Assembly: GCA_948567375.1 (NCBI GenBank)
Contig: OX419758.1
Location: forward strand, 7,941,001-8,005,000
Direction of reading: 5' to 3'
Source: Lunularia cruciata
Lineage: Eukaryota; Streptophyta; Marchantiopsida; Lunulariales; Lunulariaceae
Length of the DNA stretch: 64,000 nucleotides
The notes under the pieces are model-generated. The model had not been told where the DNA came from. It did not search any database and worked only from the letters and a program-made list of their open reading frames with translations. Shown piece by piece: positions 33,600-46,075 of the stretch (the first letter of the stretch is position 1; every line of letters starts with the position of its first letter). The position numbers and the translations under genes were made by a program.

Positions 33600-34760
33600 A
33601 AGATGATTAGTTTGTGCTTCATCCTAAACCTCCCACAGATTATAGGTCCTTGAACAAAGACCAAAATTTCCTAGAAATACCAAAAAACACGGATTTCATA
33701 TTGTACTCTATCATGTTGAACGACCATAAGATGAGGAATATGGAAAGAGATAATGAACCAAATATGATGAATGACATTTTCTGTCATCTAAAATATGACA
33801 AGAATTTGATGGCATGGTTGATGATAGTATACTTTGTACACGCATTAATTCTAACAATGAAACTATTGGAGTAGATTTCCCTTCTACAAAGAGTTTGACT
33901 TCACCATCAACAAGCCAATTAAGGTCATACAATACCTTCATGACAAAAAAAGCACAACCACCAAAAACAAGGCACTGCGTTGTACCAAACTGAGTAGTGC
34001 AAACAAACAACTCACAAAGGATATTGCATTGTCAAATTAGAAAGACCAATTGCTCAAGAAGTTCCAATAGGAAGAATTGGCATAACAAGAACAACATAAA
34101 GTCATCTTACAATGCCTATGCCTACAAATGGACGTTTATGCAATACATACTAAGGTCATTGAACAACAACACCACCACAAAGAGCAGATGAAGGCACAAG
34201 ATTGTCCAATAGGACAATCATCAAAAAAAAGTTGATGATTGTCCAAATAGAAATATATGCTGCTAATGTGAAGATGATTGCAGTGGAGGGACGGTACAAG
34301 AATATGAACGAGCTCACAGATCTTCATATCCAAGAACTTACTATCCAAGAACTTAAAAACCTAAAACAAGCAAGGGAGAAAGAGGAGGAGATTACAATGA
34401 AGGAACAAGAGGACCTTAAGTCAAAACTTCAACAAGATTGCAAGAACTTAGCAAACAAGCGTGCAAGGCTTCTCACAACCATAGAACATAATTTGACTCA
34501 ACTCCTAAACTAGTTGGAAAGGATGGCCAATGACACAATGAATTACACCAAGATCAAAGACTTAAGAACTTAAATAGAGGCTCTCAAGAGGAGGTCTATA
34601 AATGAATAGCTCTATCCCTCAAATTGTAGAGCCACACAAACTCCAAGTTCAAAGAAGCTCAAATGAGTGCATAAACAAGGTCACTACATACAGAAAGGAG
34701 CTCGTTGAGCTCATTCAAATTTGCAAAGGCATGAGCAGTTTGACACAAGCTCTACAGCTT
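33600..34760 (+). pseudogene. CC-family coiled-coil protein (partial element X)
   Basis: The best-kept part is 34202-34513 (103 codons): TIQELKNLKQAREKEEEITM and KEQEDLKSKLQQDCKNLANK, a strongly charged heptad-like helix, then LLTTIEHNLTQLLN. After a stop the homology continues in another frame to the shared C-terminal signature at 34689-34730 (YRKELVELIQICKG). The region upstream (33614-33874) is open for 86 codons without a known domain. No pol domain is present. An LTR of the same family follows at about 34960. The function is unknown; a divergent Gag is one possibility. Confidence 0.55.
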
Positions 34761-34959
34761 GTCTTATGATAATTAACAACCTCAACAATGCCTTAGGACC
34801 CGATCTATGGAAACCTTAGTAGCAATCAAGCCATCTTGTAGTTCATTTGCATATCATATTTTTTTCACATCTTGTATTTGTAGCCAAGACACTTGTATTT
34901 GTAAATAGTTCATAGACCCTTAGTGTAAATATAAAGTCTAAGTAGACCACTATACAACA

Positions 34960-36071
34960 CCAAAAGATATGAAAAATCTGCTGAGATGGGATTGCCATGT
35001 AAGACGGGCCTACTTGGAGATAGGACTAGGATAAGAGAAGAATTTTATTAGTAAGGACTAGATGTAATTAGAAGATTTCTAGCACTTTGCAAACATTAGA
35101 TCTCTTTTGTGGCTAAGGAAGAATTGTATATAGGGCTTGGACTTGATGTTTATTATGATCATTTGGTGCATTATTTCCTTGCAATAAACAAGGCATTACC
35201 ATCAAGACTATCAAGTTGGTGTATGTGTATATGGAAGCTCTTTGTATGTCTACCTACTTAATCACTTAGTCATGAGGAATCTTGGTATAGAGGTGTACGC
35301 ACTAGAGTGAAGGAATTTGTGTGGAACTAGAAGGTGGACCTTGATGTGCCCTACATAGACCAAGAACAATATTGTAATGTAGTTTTATAGGCCTAGATAT
35401 CATTTAGTACAATGAAATGGAAGATTAAGTAGTATGATCATTCTACTCTCTTGTAAAGTAGTGCCTTTTGAGAAGGGTAGTACACTAAGTTATAGTTGTA
35501 GATGATAGAGAGATAGGACACTTTGGAGATCTAACTTGAATTCAATTTGCACGTTCCATTCTATTGTTTGTGAAACCATTTGAGGTTGTCTATCTTGTAT
35601 GACTTGATGTTGTAACAATAGTACAAAGTGTAGATCATAGAAGGGTCATGACAATAATAAGTAGGAATTTGGTTGGGATAATTGGTGGGTAAGGAAATCT
35701 AGGGCAAAGTGACCGTTGTTGCAAGTAATACATCACCATCTGGAGTCCTTTGGACTATAGTTACCATGGGAGTGATTAGTAAGTTTTTACTTTCTTTTGT
35801 AGTATACCAATAGGGGTAAGACTACAATCTTTTTGGACTATAGTTACCATGGGAGTGATTAGTAAGGTTTTACTTTCTTTTGTAGTATACCAATAGGGGT
35901 AAGACTACACTCTTATGGGAATGACTTTGCCCAAGAAATTAATACAAAACAATATTTTGTTAACTTTGTGATAATTCTACCTTGTATTTAGTCATATCCA
36001 ACTCATATCCTTGTGGGATTGACCGGTTCTCACTACAATAGTACAAATTTGAATTACATCATATCGTTACA
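34960..36071 (+). repeat. CC-family LTR, copy M2
   Basis: It shares with 51930-52505 and 54690-55006 the series GATGTT...TTTGG, GCAATAAA, ATGAGGAATCTTG, GAAGGGTAG, GGCAAAGTGACC and a GTTACA/GTTATA-type end. The ends are estimated from the family comparison. Internal-type sequence of the family lies on both sides. It contains an 83-bp tandem duplication at 35751-35916. Confidence 0.6.
35751..35916. repeat. 83-bp tandem duplication inside LTR M2
   Basis: Two nearly identical units, each starting TGGACTATAGTTACCATGGG, lie at 35751-35833 and 35834-35916. Confidence 0.92.
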
Positions 36072-36839
36072 ATACAAAGATCATAAGTCTTGTCATTGTA
36101 AACATAGTTGTTTGGTGATATTTTGTTAACTTTGTCATTATGGAACTCATGATCTTTGTAAGTACAAGCTGAATGATTTTAACAATTGTATGAATATGAG
36201 GTCAAGGATCTCAAGGATAGCTATAACTTTTTGTGGCCAAGGAATACAAGTGAAATTTTGTGAGGAGCACAACAATTGTCACACATTTGCACAACCAAGT
36301 GTTAGTGCAAGAATTCAAGCAACATTATTACACCACCAAAGAACAACAATCTGGACCATTGGCCTTGACCAAAATTCTCTCATGCCAAACATATGACTAT
36401 TTGTTGACCTCTGCAACCACCAAATGTTGAAATGGTATGAAATTGAGACTTGCATTATGGGGTAGAATGTTTTGCAAACTCACTTTTTGAAATTCCTTTC
36501 CACCAACACCTTGTCTTGCAAGAGCTCATTTTGGCAGCTATGTAATTGACAATTTGAGAGTTTGTGCAAGAGGGTATATTTGGGTAGTGTAGAGCCTCAC
36601 ATTAATAACTTTGTAGACAAGTGTAGCGATGGAACCAAAATTGAGGGGCAAAAGGAAACAATAACAAGAAACCCCTAAGATCATTAGTAAAACTCCCAAA
36701 AATTATGAATGAGGACTTCACCTATGAGTTAAATGAGTTCAAAATTGAAAACTAGACTTCTTGTTATGGAATTGGAACATGTAAAATGTTTCCATGCTAA
36801 AAGAAGTTTGTAAAAATGATTATCTTAGTGCTAAATTCT

Positions 36840-37440
36840 TGAGAGGTAATCCTACATTCTGAATAAAAGATCACTTGCAGCAATTTCTTGGATATGAAAT
36901 CTCACCATTTGGCCAAATGTTTATAGATACCTCTTATAGTCATCCTGGTTAAAAGCTTAAAGCCTAGATAGAAAACTTGCTTGACAAAGTAGAAAAAACT
37001 AATAGCTACCAAGTTGACTCCCTCAAAGATCCTATTTGCTGAGTTGTTGTTGATGATCATGAAATTGGTCAAGTCCAAAAAACCACCTAAATCAACTTGA
37101 ACCAAGCTATTTTCTTCCAATTTATCCATGAAAGAAAACTAGTGAGCTAGGCACAAATGTTTTGTGAACATGTGATTAAGTTAGTACATGAGATGATTGA
37201 GCAAGGAGGTGTTATGATTGTATCACCCTTCATAGTACACTTATATATAGGCATGAATCTTCTTATAAAGGAGGAAGAGTTGCAATACCTTAGTCACTTC
37301 CATCCTCTAGAGTACTCTAGTACTAGACCAGGCTTAAGCATGGAAGTAGAGAAATACAAGACAATGGACAAGGAGTATAGAAAATCAAGGAGGTTTGCAA
37401 AGGTGGAGGAGACTTACCATATGATGATCCTATGAGAAAT
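36840..37440 (+). pseudogene. CC-family first coding domain (element Y)
   Basis: From about 37103 the frame reads QAIFFQFIHERKLVS-stop-AQMF, then a 92-codon open stretch at 37157-37435 including HLYIGMNLLIKEEELQYLSHF. It aligns block for block with the minus-strand frame at 57532-57005 (QAIFFEYMYQGE, MF, YLYMELNLLKREEHKKFPSHF). I do not recognise the domain. It lies downstream of LTR M2, and the coiled-coil end of what seems to be the same element lies at 48707-49890, after several insertions. Confidence 0.5.
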
Positions 37441-37570
37441 TGATACCCTCACAACCTAAATTTAGGCATCCAAGAAGTAGAAACAAACTACTCAAGTGAT
37501 AGATGTATCCTTAAGTGAAGGCACAAGCAAGGATGACAACCAGGACAAAGAACATGACGATAGCATGGCC

Positions 37571-38994
37571 TGTAACATCCATTTGTGCATGTGTGTGGTA
37601 TTGTGATATTTAGCTTGGTATTACAAGAACTTGAGAGATATTATTTACATAGAGATAAAGGATGGTTCTACATTAGTCATGATTAGCTAAAGTTAGTCAT
37701 AACTAAGATAGAGGGGACCTTACTTTAGAGGAAGTGGAAAAGATGAGCACCACTATTTTGGATTCTAGTGTGTTGACTTGATATTATTCCTAGGTGTTTT
37801 GCTTTGAGGAAAGAGTTGAGAACTCTTGTGCCCGCAAGCCTTTTTTGTTTTGGATTCTTCTATAGTCCAAGGATAGCCCATGTGAAGGAATCCTTGACTT
37901 AGTGGTTGGGTCAAGATAAATATTACATGCTAGTGGAGTATGCCATGTGAATGGATATTCCTTTCTACTTTTTGACTTTACTTGACTTTTAGTCTAGTAA
38001 CTTGAGTTACTATGGTAATAAATAACTTTGGTACGTAACTATTTCACAAGTATATAAACAAGGAGTGAGGAGGTACTCATCATCCTTTCATTTGCAACTA
38101 TCTCTCTCTCATTGAGTTCTCTAGTGTAATACCAAGGGTTAGCCATATGATCTAGATGTGAAATTTGGTTTGGTAACATCTAGAATGATGTTATACATGA
38201 TGGTCAAAATAGATCAGATAGAAGTATCACCAAAAGAGTACTTCTACTAATAGGGCAGAAACCGAAATAGACTTGAGAACCTTAGAACCAATAGCTAGAC
38301 ATATGATTTAAAGGTGAGAATTGGTTTGGTAACATCTGGAAGGATGTTACACATTATGGACTAAACAGATCAGAAAGAGGTATCACCAAAAGAGGACTTC
38401 TACTAATAGAGTAGGAACTGAAATATGCCTGAAATCTTTGAAGGCAATTTCGGAGGCCTAAACGGATGAATTAGGCCTCGAAAATGTGCAGAATCCCTCC
38501 CCCAACAAAGAAAAGGCTGGCCTTTCCTTCCCCCCTGGTTTGTCTCGTCGAGAGCTTTCCAACGGTACCTTACTCATGTGATTTTGAGATTCCTACAGGA
38601 AGATTCCCTAAAAGATTCCCTCTGGTCAAAGCTCGTTTGACCAACCAGATAGGACCTAGAACAGACAAGTCACCCATCCAAGTAAGTAATCCAAGGGTGG
38701 AGCTTGCTGACATGTCACCTATCTGTGTCCCTAATCCTATGGTGGAGCTTCCTTGGAGGAGATCCTCTTTGTCTATATAATAAAGAGAAGGTGCTCCCTT
38801 GGTGCATCGAATGTTTGAGTGTGCAATCTGTGTTTTCTCTCTTCTCTTGTCCTCGGAGTATTACATCTAGTGAGCAATGTCTTGAGTCTTGGAGTGTTAG
38901 CCTTGGAGGAGTATGATGGAGTTGGGGTTCCTTGCCTTCTTAGCCCATGGTATGCTACCATAATAGCCATTAGAGTTTCATCATGAGTGAGACA
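37571..38994 (+). repeat. S2 repeat (677-bp LTR-like), + copy, interrupted by an S1 solo LTR
   Basis: It opens TGTAACATCCATTTGTGCAT and, after removal of the nested S1 LTR and one target copy, is about 678 bp. The reverse-oriented copy at 43137-43813 is 677 bp and collinear throughout. TG...CA ends suggest an LTR, but no clean target duplication is visible at either copy. Flanks read TGGCC before it and TAGGCC after it. A TATA-like TATATAAACAAG lies near 38053. Confidence 0.7.
38125..38865 (+). repeat. S1 solo LTR, copy A (741 bp), nested in S2
   Basis: It has TGTAATACC...GTATTACA ends, flanked by perfect target duplications TCTAG at 38120-38124 and 38866-38870. The same place in the reverse S2 copy (near 43264) is uninterrupted, an internal empty-site control. 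It contains a tandem duplication of about 156 bp in its 5' part and a TATATAA box at 38774-38780. No internal region is present, so it is a recombination-derived solo LTR. Confidence 0.95.
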
Positions 38995-41271
38995 TAGGCC
39001 GGCTCCACAGGCCAAAGCAGGTCATTCAAGATCACAAATTGTATTGGATCATAGAAAGGTTAGTGTGGTCCACTACAAAGGATTGTGCAATTAGAGTTCT
39101 TTCACTTTCATATTGTCACTTGACAACAAAGTGGGAATTTGGGATCCTAACAACAAAGTATGGTTGTTTCAGATAAAAGAGGAGAACAAGGACATGAGTA
39201 GATCTCAGGCCAAGAAGAAAACCATAATGGAAATGGCAAGGAGACCCATATCTACAACTTGAAGAAAAAGACATCAAATGAAGCAAAAATAGTGCCTAAC
39301 TTTATATTAGTAACCCTCTGTAATAAAGCTTGGTTGTCATGGAGGGATTTGGATGAAGAGGGACTCATACAAGTGCACCAGACCATGTAAACAAAGAACT
39401 CGGTCCAAATAAGGAACCACCTATGGAGGCAAAAGTCCTCAAAATGAAAGAGGAAGTGTCCACAAGAGGATGCTTAAATGGTGGAAAAAGTGCAGATGAA
39501 ACCAATGATACAGCCCTAGTCCCCAAAGAGATGGGAAAGGTCCTAAGGATCAGCCTAAAAAGCAACAACTAGCCAAAAACAAGAAAAAAAGGACAATAGT
39601 ACCACAACAAAAATCCTATAATGTTTAAAATGCAACAACAACTCACTATAGTGGTTGATGGAAAAACCACAATCAATATAGTGATGCCAAAAATGGAGAC
39701 CTTGGAGGAATTTATGCCCTTTTATTGAGAACGTGACCCTACCATCAACCAGCCATCAATCTTTTGTGACACTTGCACAAGCTTGCTCAAACAACCACAA
39801 AGGAGAGGCACTCCTTTGTTGTGAATCAAACAAAGCCAAGAAAAGGATTGAGAAGGAAAGAAATGCATCAAAGTAGAAAGATAGAATGCTTGAGAAATTT
39901 TAGAAGGAAGATGTGGTAGCCCATCCTACCTCTTCCCACACATATTTTCTTTTCTTATCATTTACTTACAATTCAATAAGAATTTAGAGTAGAATAAAAC
40001 TAGGAGTTAAGATCATCAATATTTATTCCAACCATAATGAAGATTAGGAGTATGGACCAAAGACATGGTAGGAAGAACAAGTACAAAGATATTGGGACCA
40101 AAAATGTCCATCTAGGGTGTGAAGAAGTGCAGAGGCTATTATCCTTGTCACACTCATGTTCAGCCCTTGTGTATGAAGAGGACCATCTGAATGGAACTTC
40201 CCTCAATATCCTTGGGTTAGAACTCCCCCAAAACCATTGGACTGGAAGTACCCTGATGTCATCAGACTAAAAACTTCCAAACACCATTGGCTTTATCTAT
40301 CTTTGGCTTGGTACCTCCTTGGTCACGTGGATCTTTTGCTATGGTGGCCTTTGGCTTGAAAGTCAATCATCCATATCAGCATCCACACAAGCAAGGTATG
40401 GCCATTTGTATCCAAAAAACCATTTTTGATAACTGATCTCACTTATAGTACGTTCACACATGCATGAATAATAACATTTCACCACTAATGCCTGCCAAAA
40501 TATGAAATATTTTAATGTAGAGGATAAGTATTGAGCCTCATGAAGAGGTGAGGTAAAATTAATTGTATTCATGCAAAGCTTGCCAATCTGTGCAAGAAAA
40601 AACATGAGGAATTACAATTTAGAATAATCACTTAGCAACAAAAAATACCTTCTGCAAGAGCATGATAAGAGACTATGTAGGCAGGTGATCAAGGACGCTT
40701 GAGTGAAGAGAAAATTGATGAGGTAAGTTGAATTGGTGATTGTTGTGCAATGTTGAGAAACACCATGTCACCCAAGAAGAGGAAGACAATAGAAAATGTC
40801 ATATTGTAATCTCCTTGTATGGAGAAATGGGTGAACTATTATTTTACAAAATATATCAATGCCAAGAAAGTGCAATTTCTATTGTGGATTTGGAATTACA
40901 CTTGGCTCTTGAGATTAGGATAAGAGATTCAAGAGAAGAGGAACCTAAAATTCACCAAGTTGAGAAGTGATGTGTTTTCTTTGACCAATGCACACTAAGA
41001 GAAGGTTCTTGTGGATACAATTTCTACCCCAAGAGCAATGTAGCTCAACTAGGAGTGGCTTTGAGCAATAGTAGAAAAGATCAATAAGTTCGGGCCTCAT
41101 TTAAGACTAAGATGATGAGGAATAGTTAGAAGGTAAATGGCTACCAAAATCCTATGAGGTGTACCACTATGACATCAATAATTAAATCTTTTAAGTCAAC
41201 CAGGACAATGTATATCAACATTGGTGAAGCCATATTTTTTCAATTATTGCAATAACAAATTTGGTGGACTA
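38995..41271 (+). other. element Y internal region, middle part, no intact gene
   Basis: Decayed, charged frames without known domains. A piece near 39655-39800 (EEFMPFY, DPTINQPS) loosely resembles 33890-33930 of the neighbouring CC copy. I interpret it as the continuation of the CC-family element whose first domain ends at 37440. Confidence 0.35.
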
Positions 41272-41883
41272 TGTAATACTAATAGCTAGACATATTAACT
41301 AGAGATGGAAATTTGCTTGTTAACATATGGAAGGATTTATATATAATGGACTAAGTAGATCCGATAGAATTATCACCAAAAGAGTACTTCTACTAATCGA
41401 GTAGGAGTTGAAAATAGCCCTGAAACTTCAAAGCCAATTTTGGAGGCCTAAACGGATGAATTAGGTCTCAACAATGTGCACAGATTCCCCCAAAAAATAA
41501 AGTGTTGGCCTTCCCTACCCTCTATGTGTCTTGTCAGGAGTTTTCAAATGATACCTCACCCGCACAATTATGAGATTCCTACCTAAAGATTCCATAAAGA
41601 TTCTTTTGGTCAAAGCTTATTTGACCAACCAGATAGGACCAAAACCAACATGCCACCAATGCATGCAACTAATATAAGGGTAGAGCTTGCTGATGTGTCA
41701 CTAATCCATGTATCTAATCCAAGGGTGGAGCTTCCTTTGATGAAACCCTCTTTAATATATAATAAAGTGCTCCTTATAAGGTGCTAAGGTGCTCCTTTGG
41801 GACATCAAAGTTTTGGGTGTGAAGCTTTGTGTTTCTTCTTTTTTGTTCATCTTTGGGGGTTCTTCTATCCTTGGAACATAACA
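41272..41883 (+). repeat. S1 LTR, copy E (single-unit version)
   Basis: It opens TGTAATACTAATAGC and ends CATAACA. It has only one copy of the 156-bp unit that is duplicated in copies A, C and D, and is therefore about 130 bp shorter. ACTA occurs next to both ends (41268-41271, 41884-41887), a probable but imperfect target duplication. It is more diverged than A or C. Confidence 0.8.
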
Positions 41884-42446
41884 ACTAAGCAAAGATGATT
41901 TATCATCAAACTCATGTTTTGACAAAGCAATTGCAAACAAGCAAGAGAGCTATCATATATCTCTTCATTTTTGAAACATTTTTTAATGGTATAAGGTTGC
42001 TTAGGAAAGGGGAGAAGAAGCTATTTCTTGCACATCACTACCCAAGGAGGTGTTTCTAATCAAAGCCTTAGTATGCAACCAAGATGCAAAAGTAAAAAGA
42101 GGTGATTCAGAAATATTGAATGACTAAGAAATAGGTCAAGATCTCAAGGACTATTGGAGCAAGCTCCAACAAGAGGAGGAAGATTGTAGTATCATTGATG
42201 GCTACAAAGAGACACAAGCCTAATCCTTAGGTAATTGATGATTCATTGGAGAATAGCGGTCCCAATTCAAACAAAGACCAATGGTGGAGGTGACTAGGGA
42301 TCAAAGGTCACTCCTAGTGTGAGACTTGGGCAAGAAGAAGAAAAAAGATGTGGAAAAACCTCAAAATTAGAGTTGTCATTCTTGACACAAGTCCCATCCT
42401 TCTCCAAGAATGGAATCTCTTCAGACCAAAGATTGTGAAGATCTGA
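41884..42446 (+). other. element Y internal region, continued
   Basis: Decayed coding-like sequence rich in Lys and Glu codons, without a recognisable domain. It ends at the target site of Copia-2 and resumes at 47396. Confidence 0.35.
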
Positions 42447-42451
42447 ACTAG

Positions 42452-42723
42452 TGTTGGATTTACTCTTATTGCCTTAAGGTTACATATTAAGCAGATCTTT
42501 TTGTGCAGGTTGATGGTTGGAAAGAACTAAGAGAGTGTAGGAGCTCTTGCATTAGATGCATAAATATGGTGGTGAGCCTTGGGGTTTAGTAAAGATTCCT
42601 GGTGCATTTCTATGGATGTAGCCTTGCATAGAGATGAGCCACATATTTCTATGTAATATGTGAATTTGCTAGATATATACTTGAAGTGTGTGTGTTGTTG
42701 TGACTCTTGTCTATTTCTCAACA
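42452..42723 (+). repeat. 5' LTR of Copia-2
   Basis: It runs from TGTTGGATTTACTC to TTTCTCAACA. It shares CCTTAAGGTTACA, AGAGTGTAGGAGCTCTTGCA and GTAGCCTTGCATAGAGATGA with 47121-47390. Confidence 0.9.
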
Positions 42724-42725
42724 AT

Positions 42726-42736
42726 TGGTATCAGAG
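42726..42736 (+). other. primer-binding site of Copia-2
   Basis: TGGTATCAGAG starts two bases after the LTR; initiator-methionine-tRNA type. Confidence 0.88.
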
Positions 42737-43136
42737 TGAGTAACGAGAGAGGAGAGTATTGCACACTCAAGTTACATCACAGAAGTATTTGATGCAGTTT
42801 GGAGTTTCCTGTTCTTGCTTGGTATGTAGAAAGGAGTCTATGAAGCATGGAAACAATTTCAAAGCTGATTGACACACTCTACATTCAGTCCATTGTGGGA
42901 TGTTTTTGCAATATTGAGAGAGCATAAGAGAATCTGGACCTAGCCTCATGGGGAAGCAAGGAAGAGCAGTTCTATCTCAATCACAAGTAGCACATTGTAT
43001 GCAACTACCTTGCCAGTGGCAATCAGACCAAGCAAGATATTAGTCACACTCTTATCCATCTAGTTGCTCTGTCAAAATATATTAAGCATTTAGTTTTTGA
43101 GTACAAGAATTGAGGATATTGGTCTGTGAGTTGACC

Positions 43137-43813
43137 TGTCTCTCACTCAAGATGAACCTTTGATGGCTATTATGGTAACGCACCATGGACTAAGAAGGCA
43201 AGGAACCCAACTCCATCATACTCCTCCAAGGCTAACACTCTAAGACTCAAGACATTGCTCACTAGAGAATTCAATGAGAGAGATATGGTTGCAAATGAAA
43301 GGATGATGAGTACCTCCTCACCCCTACTTTATATACTCATGAAATAGTTACACACCAAAGTTACCATTTACTATAGTAACTCAAGTAACTAGGCTAAAAG
43401 TCAAGTAAAGTCAAAAAGTATTAAGGAATATCCATCCACATGGGCATATTTCACTAAGCATGTGATGTTATCTACCCAACTACTAAGTCAAGGATTCCTT
43501 CACATGGGCTATTCTTGGACTAGAGAAGAATCCAAAACAAAAAGGCTTGCAAGCCCAAGAGTTCTCAACTCTTTCCTCAAAGCCAAACACCTAGGAATAA
43601 TACCAAGTCAATACACTATAATCCAAAATAGTGGTGCTCATCTTTTCCACTTCCTCTAAAGTATGGTCCTCACTATCTTAGCTATAACTAAATTTAGCTA
43701 ATCATGACTAATGTAGAACCATCCATTATCTCTATATAAATAATATCTCTCAAGTATTTTTATTACCAAGCTAAATATCGCAATACCACACACATGCACA
43801 AATGGGTGTTACA
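43137..43813 (-). repeat. S2 repeat, inverted intact copy (677 bp)
   Basis: It is the reverse complement of 37571-38994 minus the S1 insertion. It ends (in its own orientation) GAGAGACA and begins TGTAACACCCATTTGTGCAT. The flanks TTGACC and GGTCAA are inverted, not direct, repeats. It supplies the uninterrupted insertion site for S1 copy A. Confidence 0.8.
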
Positions 43814-45283
43814 GGTCAAAATTAACCAAGATAAGCTGCAATCAAGAACTTGCTAGACTATATCAAGGGGCCTAGAAAATTTACAAAAGTGCTATAGATA
43901 GGCAATCAATGGAATTGGAGAGACCAAGGAAACATGCCTTGCATGGGGAATGGAAGATCATCATGGTTGCAAATCATGTTGCCAAGAGATAATCTATGTA
44001 GCTATTTTTTCCAAGCAACTTTGGAGGCCGTGCAGGAGCATTGAGGGAGATTGGCGGGAGACAAATAGCAAAAATGTGATTGTGCACTGACTCTCCCCAA
44101 GATTCTCCAAAGGTGTTAGAAACGGGGATTTTCTCGGTTAGAATCCAAGGTTTTTTACCCTGTTGTTTGGCATGTTGTAGAATATATAAAACAAGATATC
44201 TTGTTGGAACTTGGAAAAATAACCTGGCTGCAATCAGGGAGCATGTTGGACATAACATTGTGGAAGCATAAATTTAAGTTCCCCTCTAATTGGCCCATTT
44301 GCCCATAGAGATGCAAACATTGTATACAAATTCTCCCAAGAGTTGAGATTAAGTCCTAAGGTTGTAAGATCCGTTCCCAAAGCAAGAGTTGTCAAAAGCA
44401 GGCGGTCCAATAGCCTGAGCTATGGCATGTAAGTGCGGAAGGTCTATAGAACTAGCTCATGATAATACGCCTATGGCTGATACTCTAGTTCTTTGGTGCT
44501 CTTGCTGCTATCGGTGTGGAACATATGAGCCTCCTAGAAAAAACCAGCTGATCTTCCCATTAGGAAGTGTTGAGATTGAATTGCTGCCAACACATTTTTG
44601 TGCTATTATTCCTTGTATTTCATTTCAAAGGTCAAATTAGTGCTCCCACCTACAAGACCTTACATCCCTCCCCCTAAAGTCTATAGAGTAGTCACCTGTG
44701 GGAAGTCATTCATATAAAGGGCAACTCCATCAATTGTACCTAGTTTACCTCAATCATTCCCTAAACCTAAGCTACCAAGTTTTTCATTAGCCGAAGGTCC
44801 TTATATGCCTGAACCTAGAGAAAATTGCTCCAAGCAATGAGACAGCTTGTGGGGTTGCTCTATTGATTATAGTCAAAAGGTCACCTGATGGACTATAAGT
44901 TGATGAAGATATGTTTACTCCTTGCTGTAAGATAGAATTGATAGGCTGCTTAGGCCCTTGTACACCATTTCCACCACTATTGCTAAGAGGGTTTGGTGTG
45001 AATCCAAGGTTTAGATCCCCCTTGAATTCACCTCATAAATTTTGACTTGAGATTCGGATGAATGATCTGTTTAATACATTGGAAAACTTATCTTCATGGC
45101 TACATGTTGATGCAACTAGTTGGTGATTTTGAGTTCTTGAAGAAGCTGCTGTAAAATGATTTCCATCTTATGACCCACTCCTTTGAGTATCAAAGTTTTA
45201 AGGTGGAAGGTTAAGGGACTCAAGAGGAGTCTCTAAGTGCAACAATAGCCCTAGTAGTACTTGTGGAGTAGAAGAAAGTCGAG
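43814..45283 (+). other. unassigned sequence inside Copia-2
   Basis: It has no copia similarity and no known domain, and frames stay below 95 codons. Together with 42737-43136 it is foreign to a normal copia leader, so it is probably another old insertion whose ends I cannot define. Confidence 0.35.
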
Positions 45284-45474
45284 ATGGATACTTTTAAGGT
45301 TGGTGGACCCAAGTTTGATGTGGCAAAGTTTGATGGCCATATGGATTACTTGTTGTGGGAATAGTAGGCTAAAGGATTGCTAAGGGCAACTGGTTTGGGT
45401 AAGCTCTTGAGAGAGAAACCTTGCTCTTGGATGCAATAGCAATTTGTGAATACTATTTTGCTTCACGAGTCATA
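45284..45474 (+). pseudogene. Copia-2 gag N-terminus
   Basis: The frame from the ATG at 45284 reads DTFKVGGPKFDVAKFDGHMD and YLLWE, the copia gag start (FDGxNxxxW type), followed by two stops and LLRATGLGKLL. The rest of gag and the next two genes are missing. Confidence 0.8.
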
Positions 45475-46075
45475 GATCACAAGTGGATCTACAAGCTGAA
45501 AGAGGGTCCTAAGGAGAGGTCTAAGATCTACAAGGTTAGTTGGTAGCCAAGTGGTTTCACTCAAGAAAAGGGGGTGGACTACAATGAAGTCTTTTCTCTT
45601 TTTGCAAAGTATTCCACAATATGTCTACCATGTATGCTCATTGCATTATTTGGTCTTACCTTAGATCAAATGGATGTTGTCATTGCATTTCTTTATGGCA
45701 CTTTGGACGAGAGTATCTTCATGAAACAACCCATGGGGTTTGTGAAGAAAGTCCAAAGGGACAAGGTAAGCAGATTGTTGAAGTCCTTGTATGGATTGAA
45801 GCAAGCACCTTGCCAATGGAACAAGAGGTTTGATGTGTTTATGCATTTTTAAGGTTTCAATAGAGTTTGTTTGATCCTTATGTGTACATGAAACCAGTTA
45901 GTAATAAGATCTTTGGTTTTATTATTCTTGTGCTCTATGTGGATGACATGTTGATAGTTGCCAAGGATAGATCTAAGGTGCACAAGCTCAAGATGCTATT
46001 GAGTTTAGAGTTTAGGATGAAGGATCTAAGGTTGGCCATAGGATATTAGGCGTGGAGAGAAACTATTAGGTAAGA
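45475..46075 (+). pseudogene. Copia-2 reverse transcriptase
   Basis: Visible blocks are HKWIYKLKEG, GFTQEKGVDYNEVFSLFAKY, LDQMDVVIAFLYGTLDESIF and KQPMGFV, then SLYGLKQAPCQWNKRFD. After a stop at 45850 come DPYVYMKP and the catalytic LYVDDMLIVAKD near 45935, intact as YVDD. Two stops near 45545 and one at 45850 kill the frame. The domain is a typical copia RT. Confidence 0.92.

Noticed and set aside
38484-38780. Similar 81-98 codon frames at 38484, 48371 and 58190
   Set aside because: They recur because they lie in the S1 LTR copies; the shared peptide reflects repeated DNA and not a gene.
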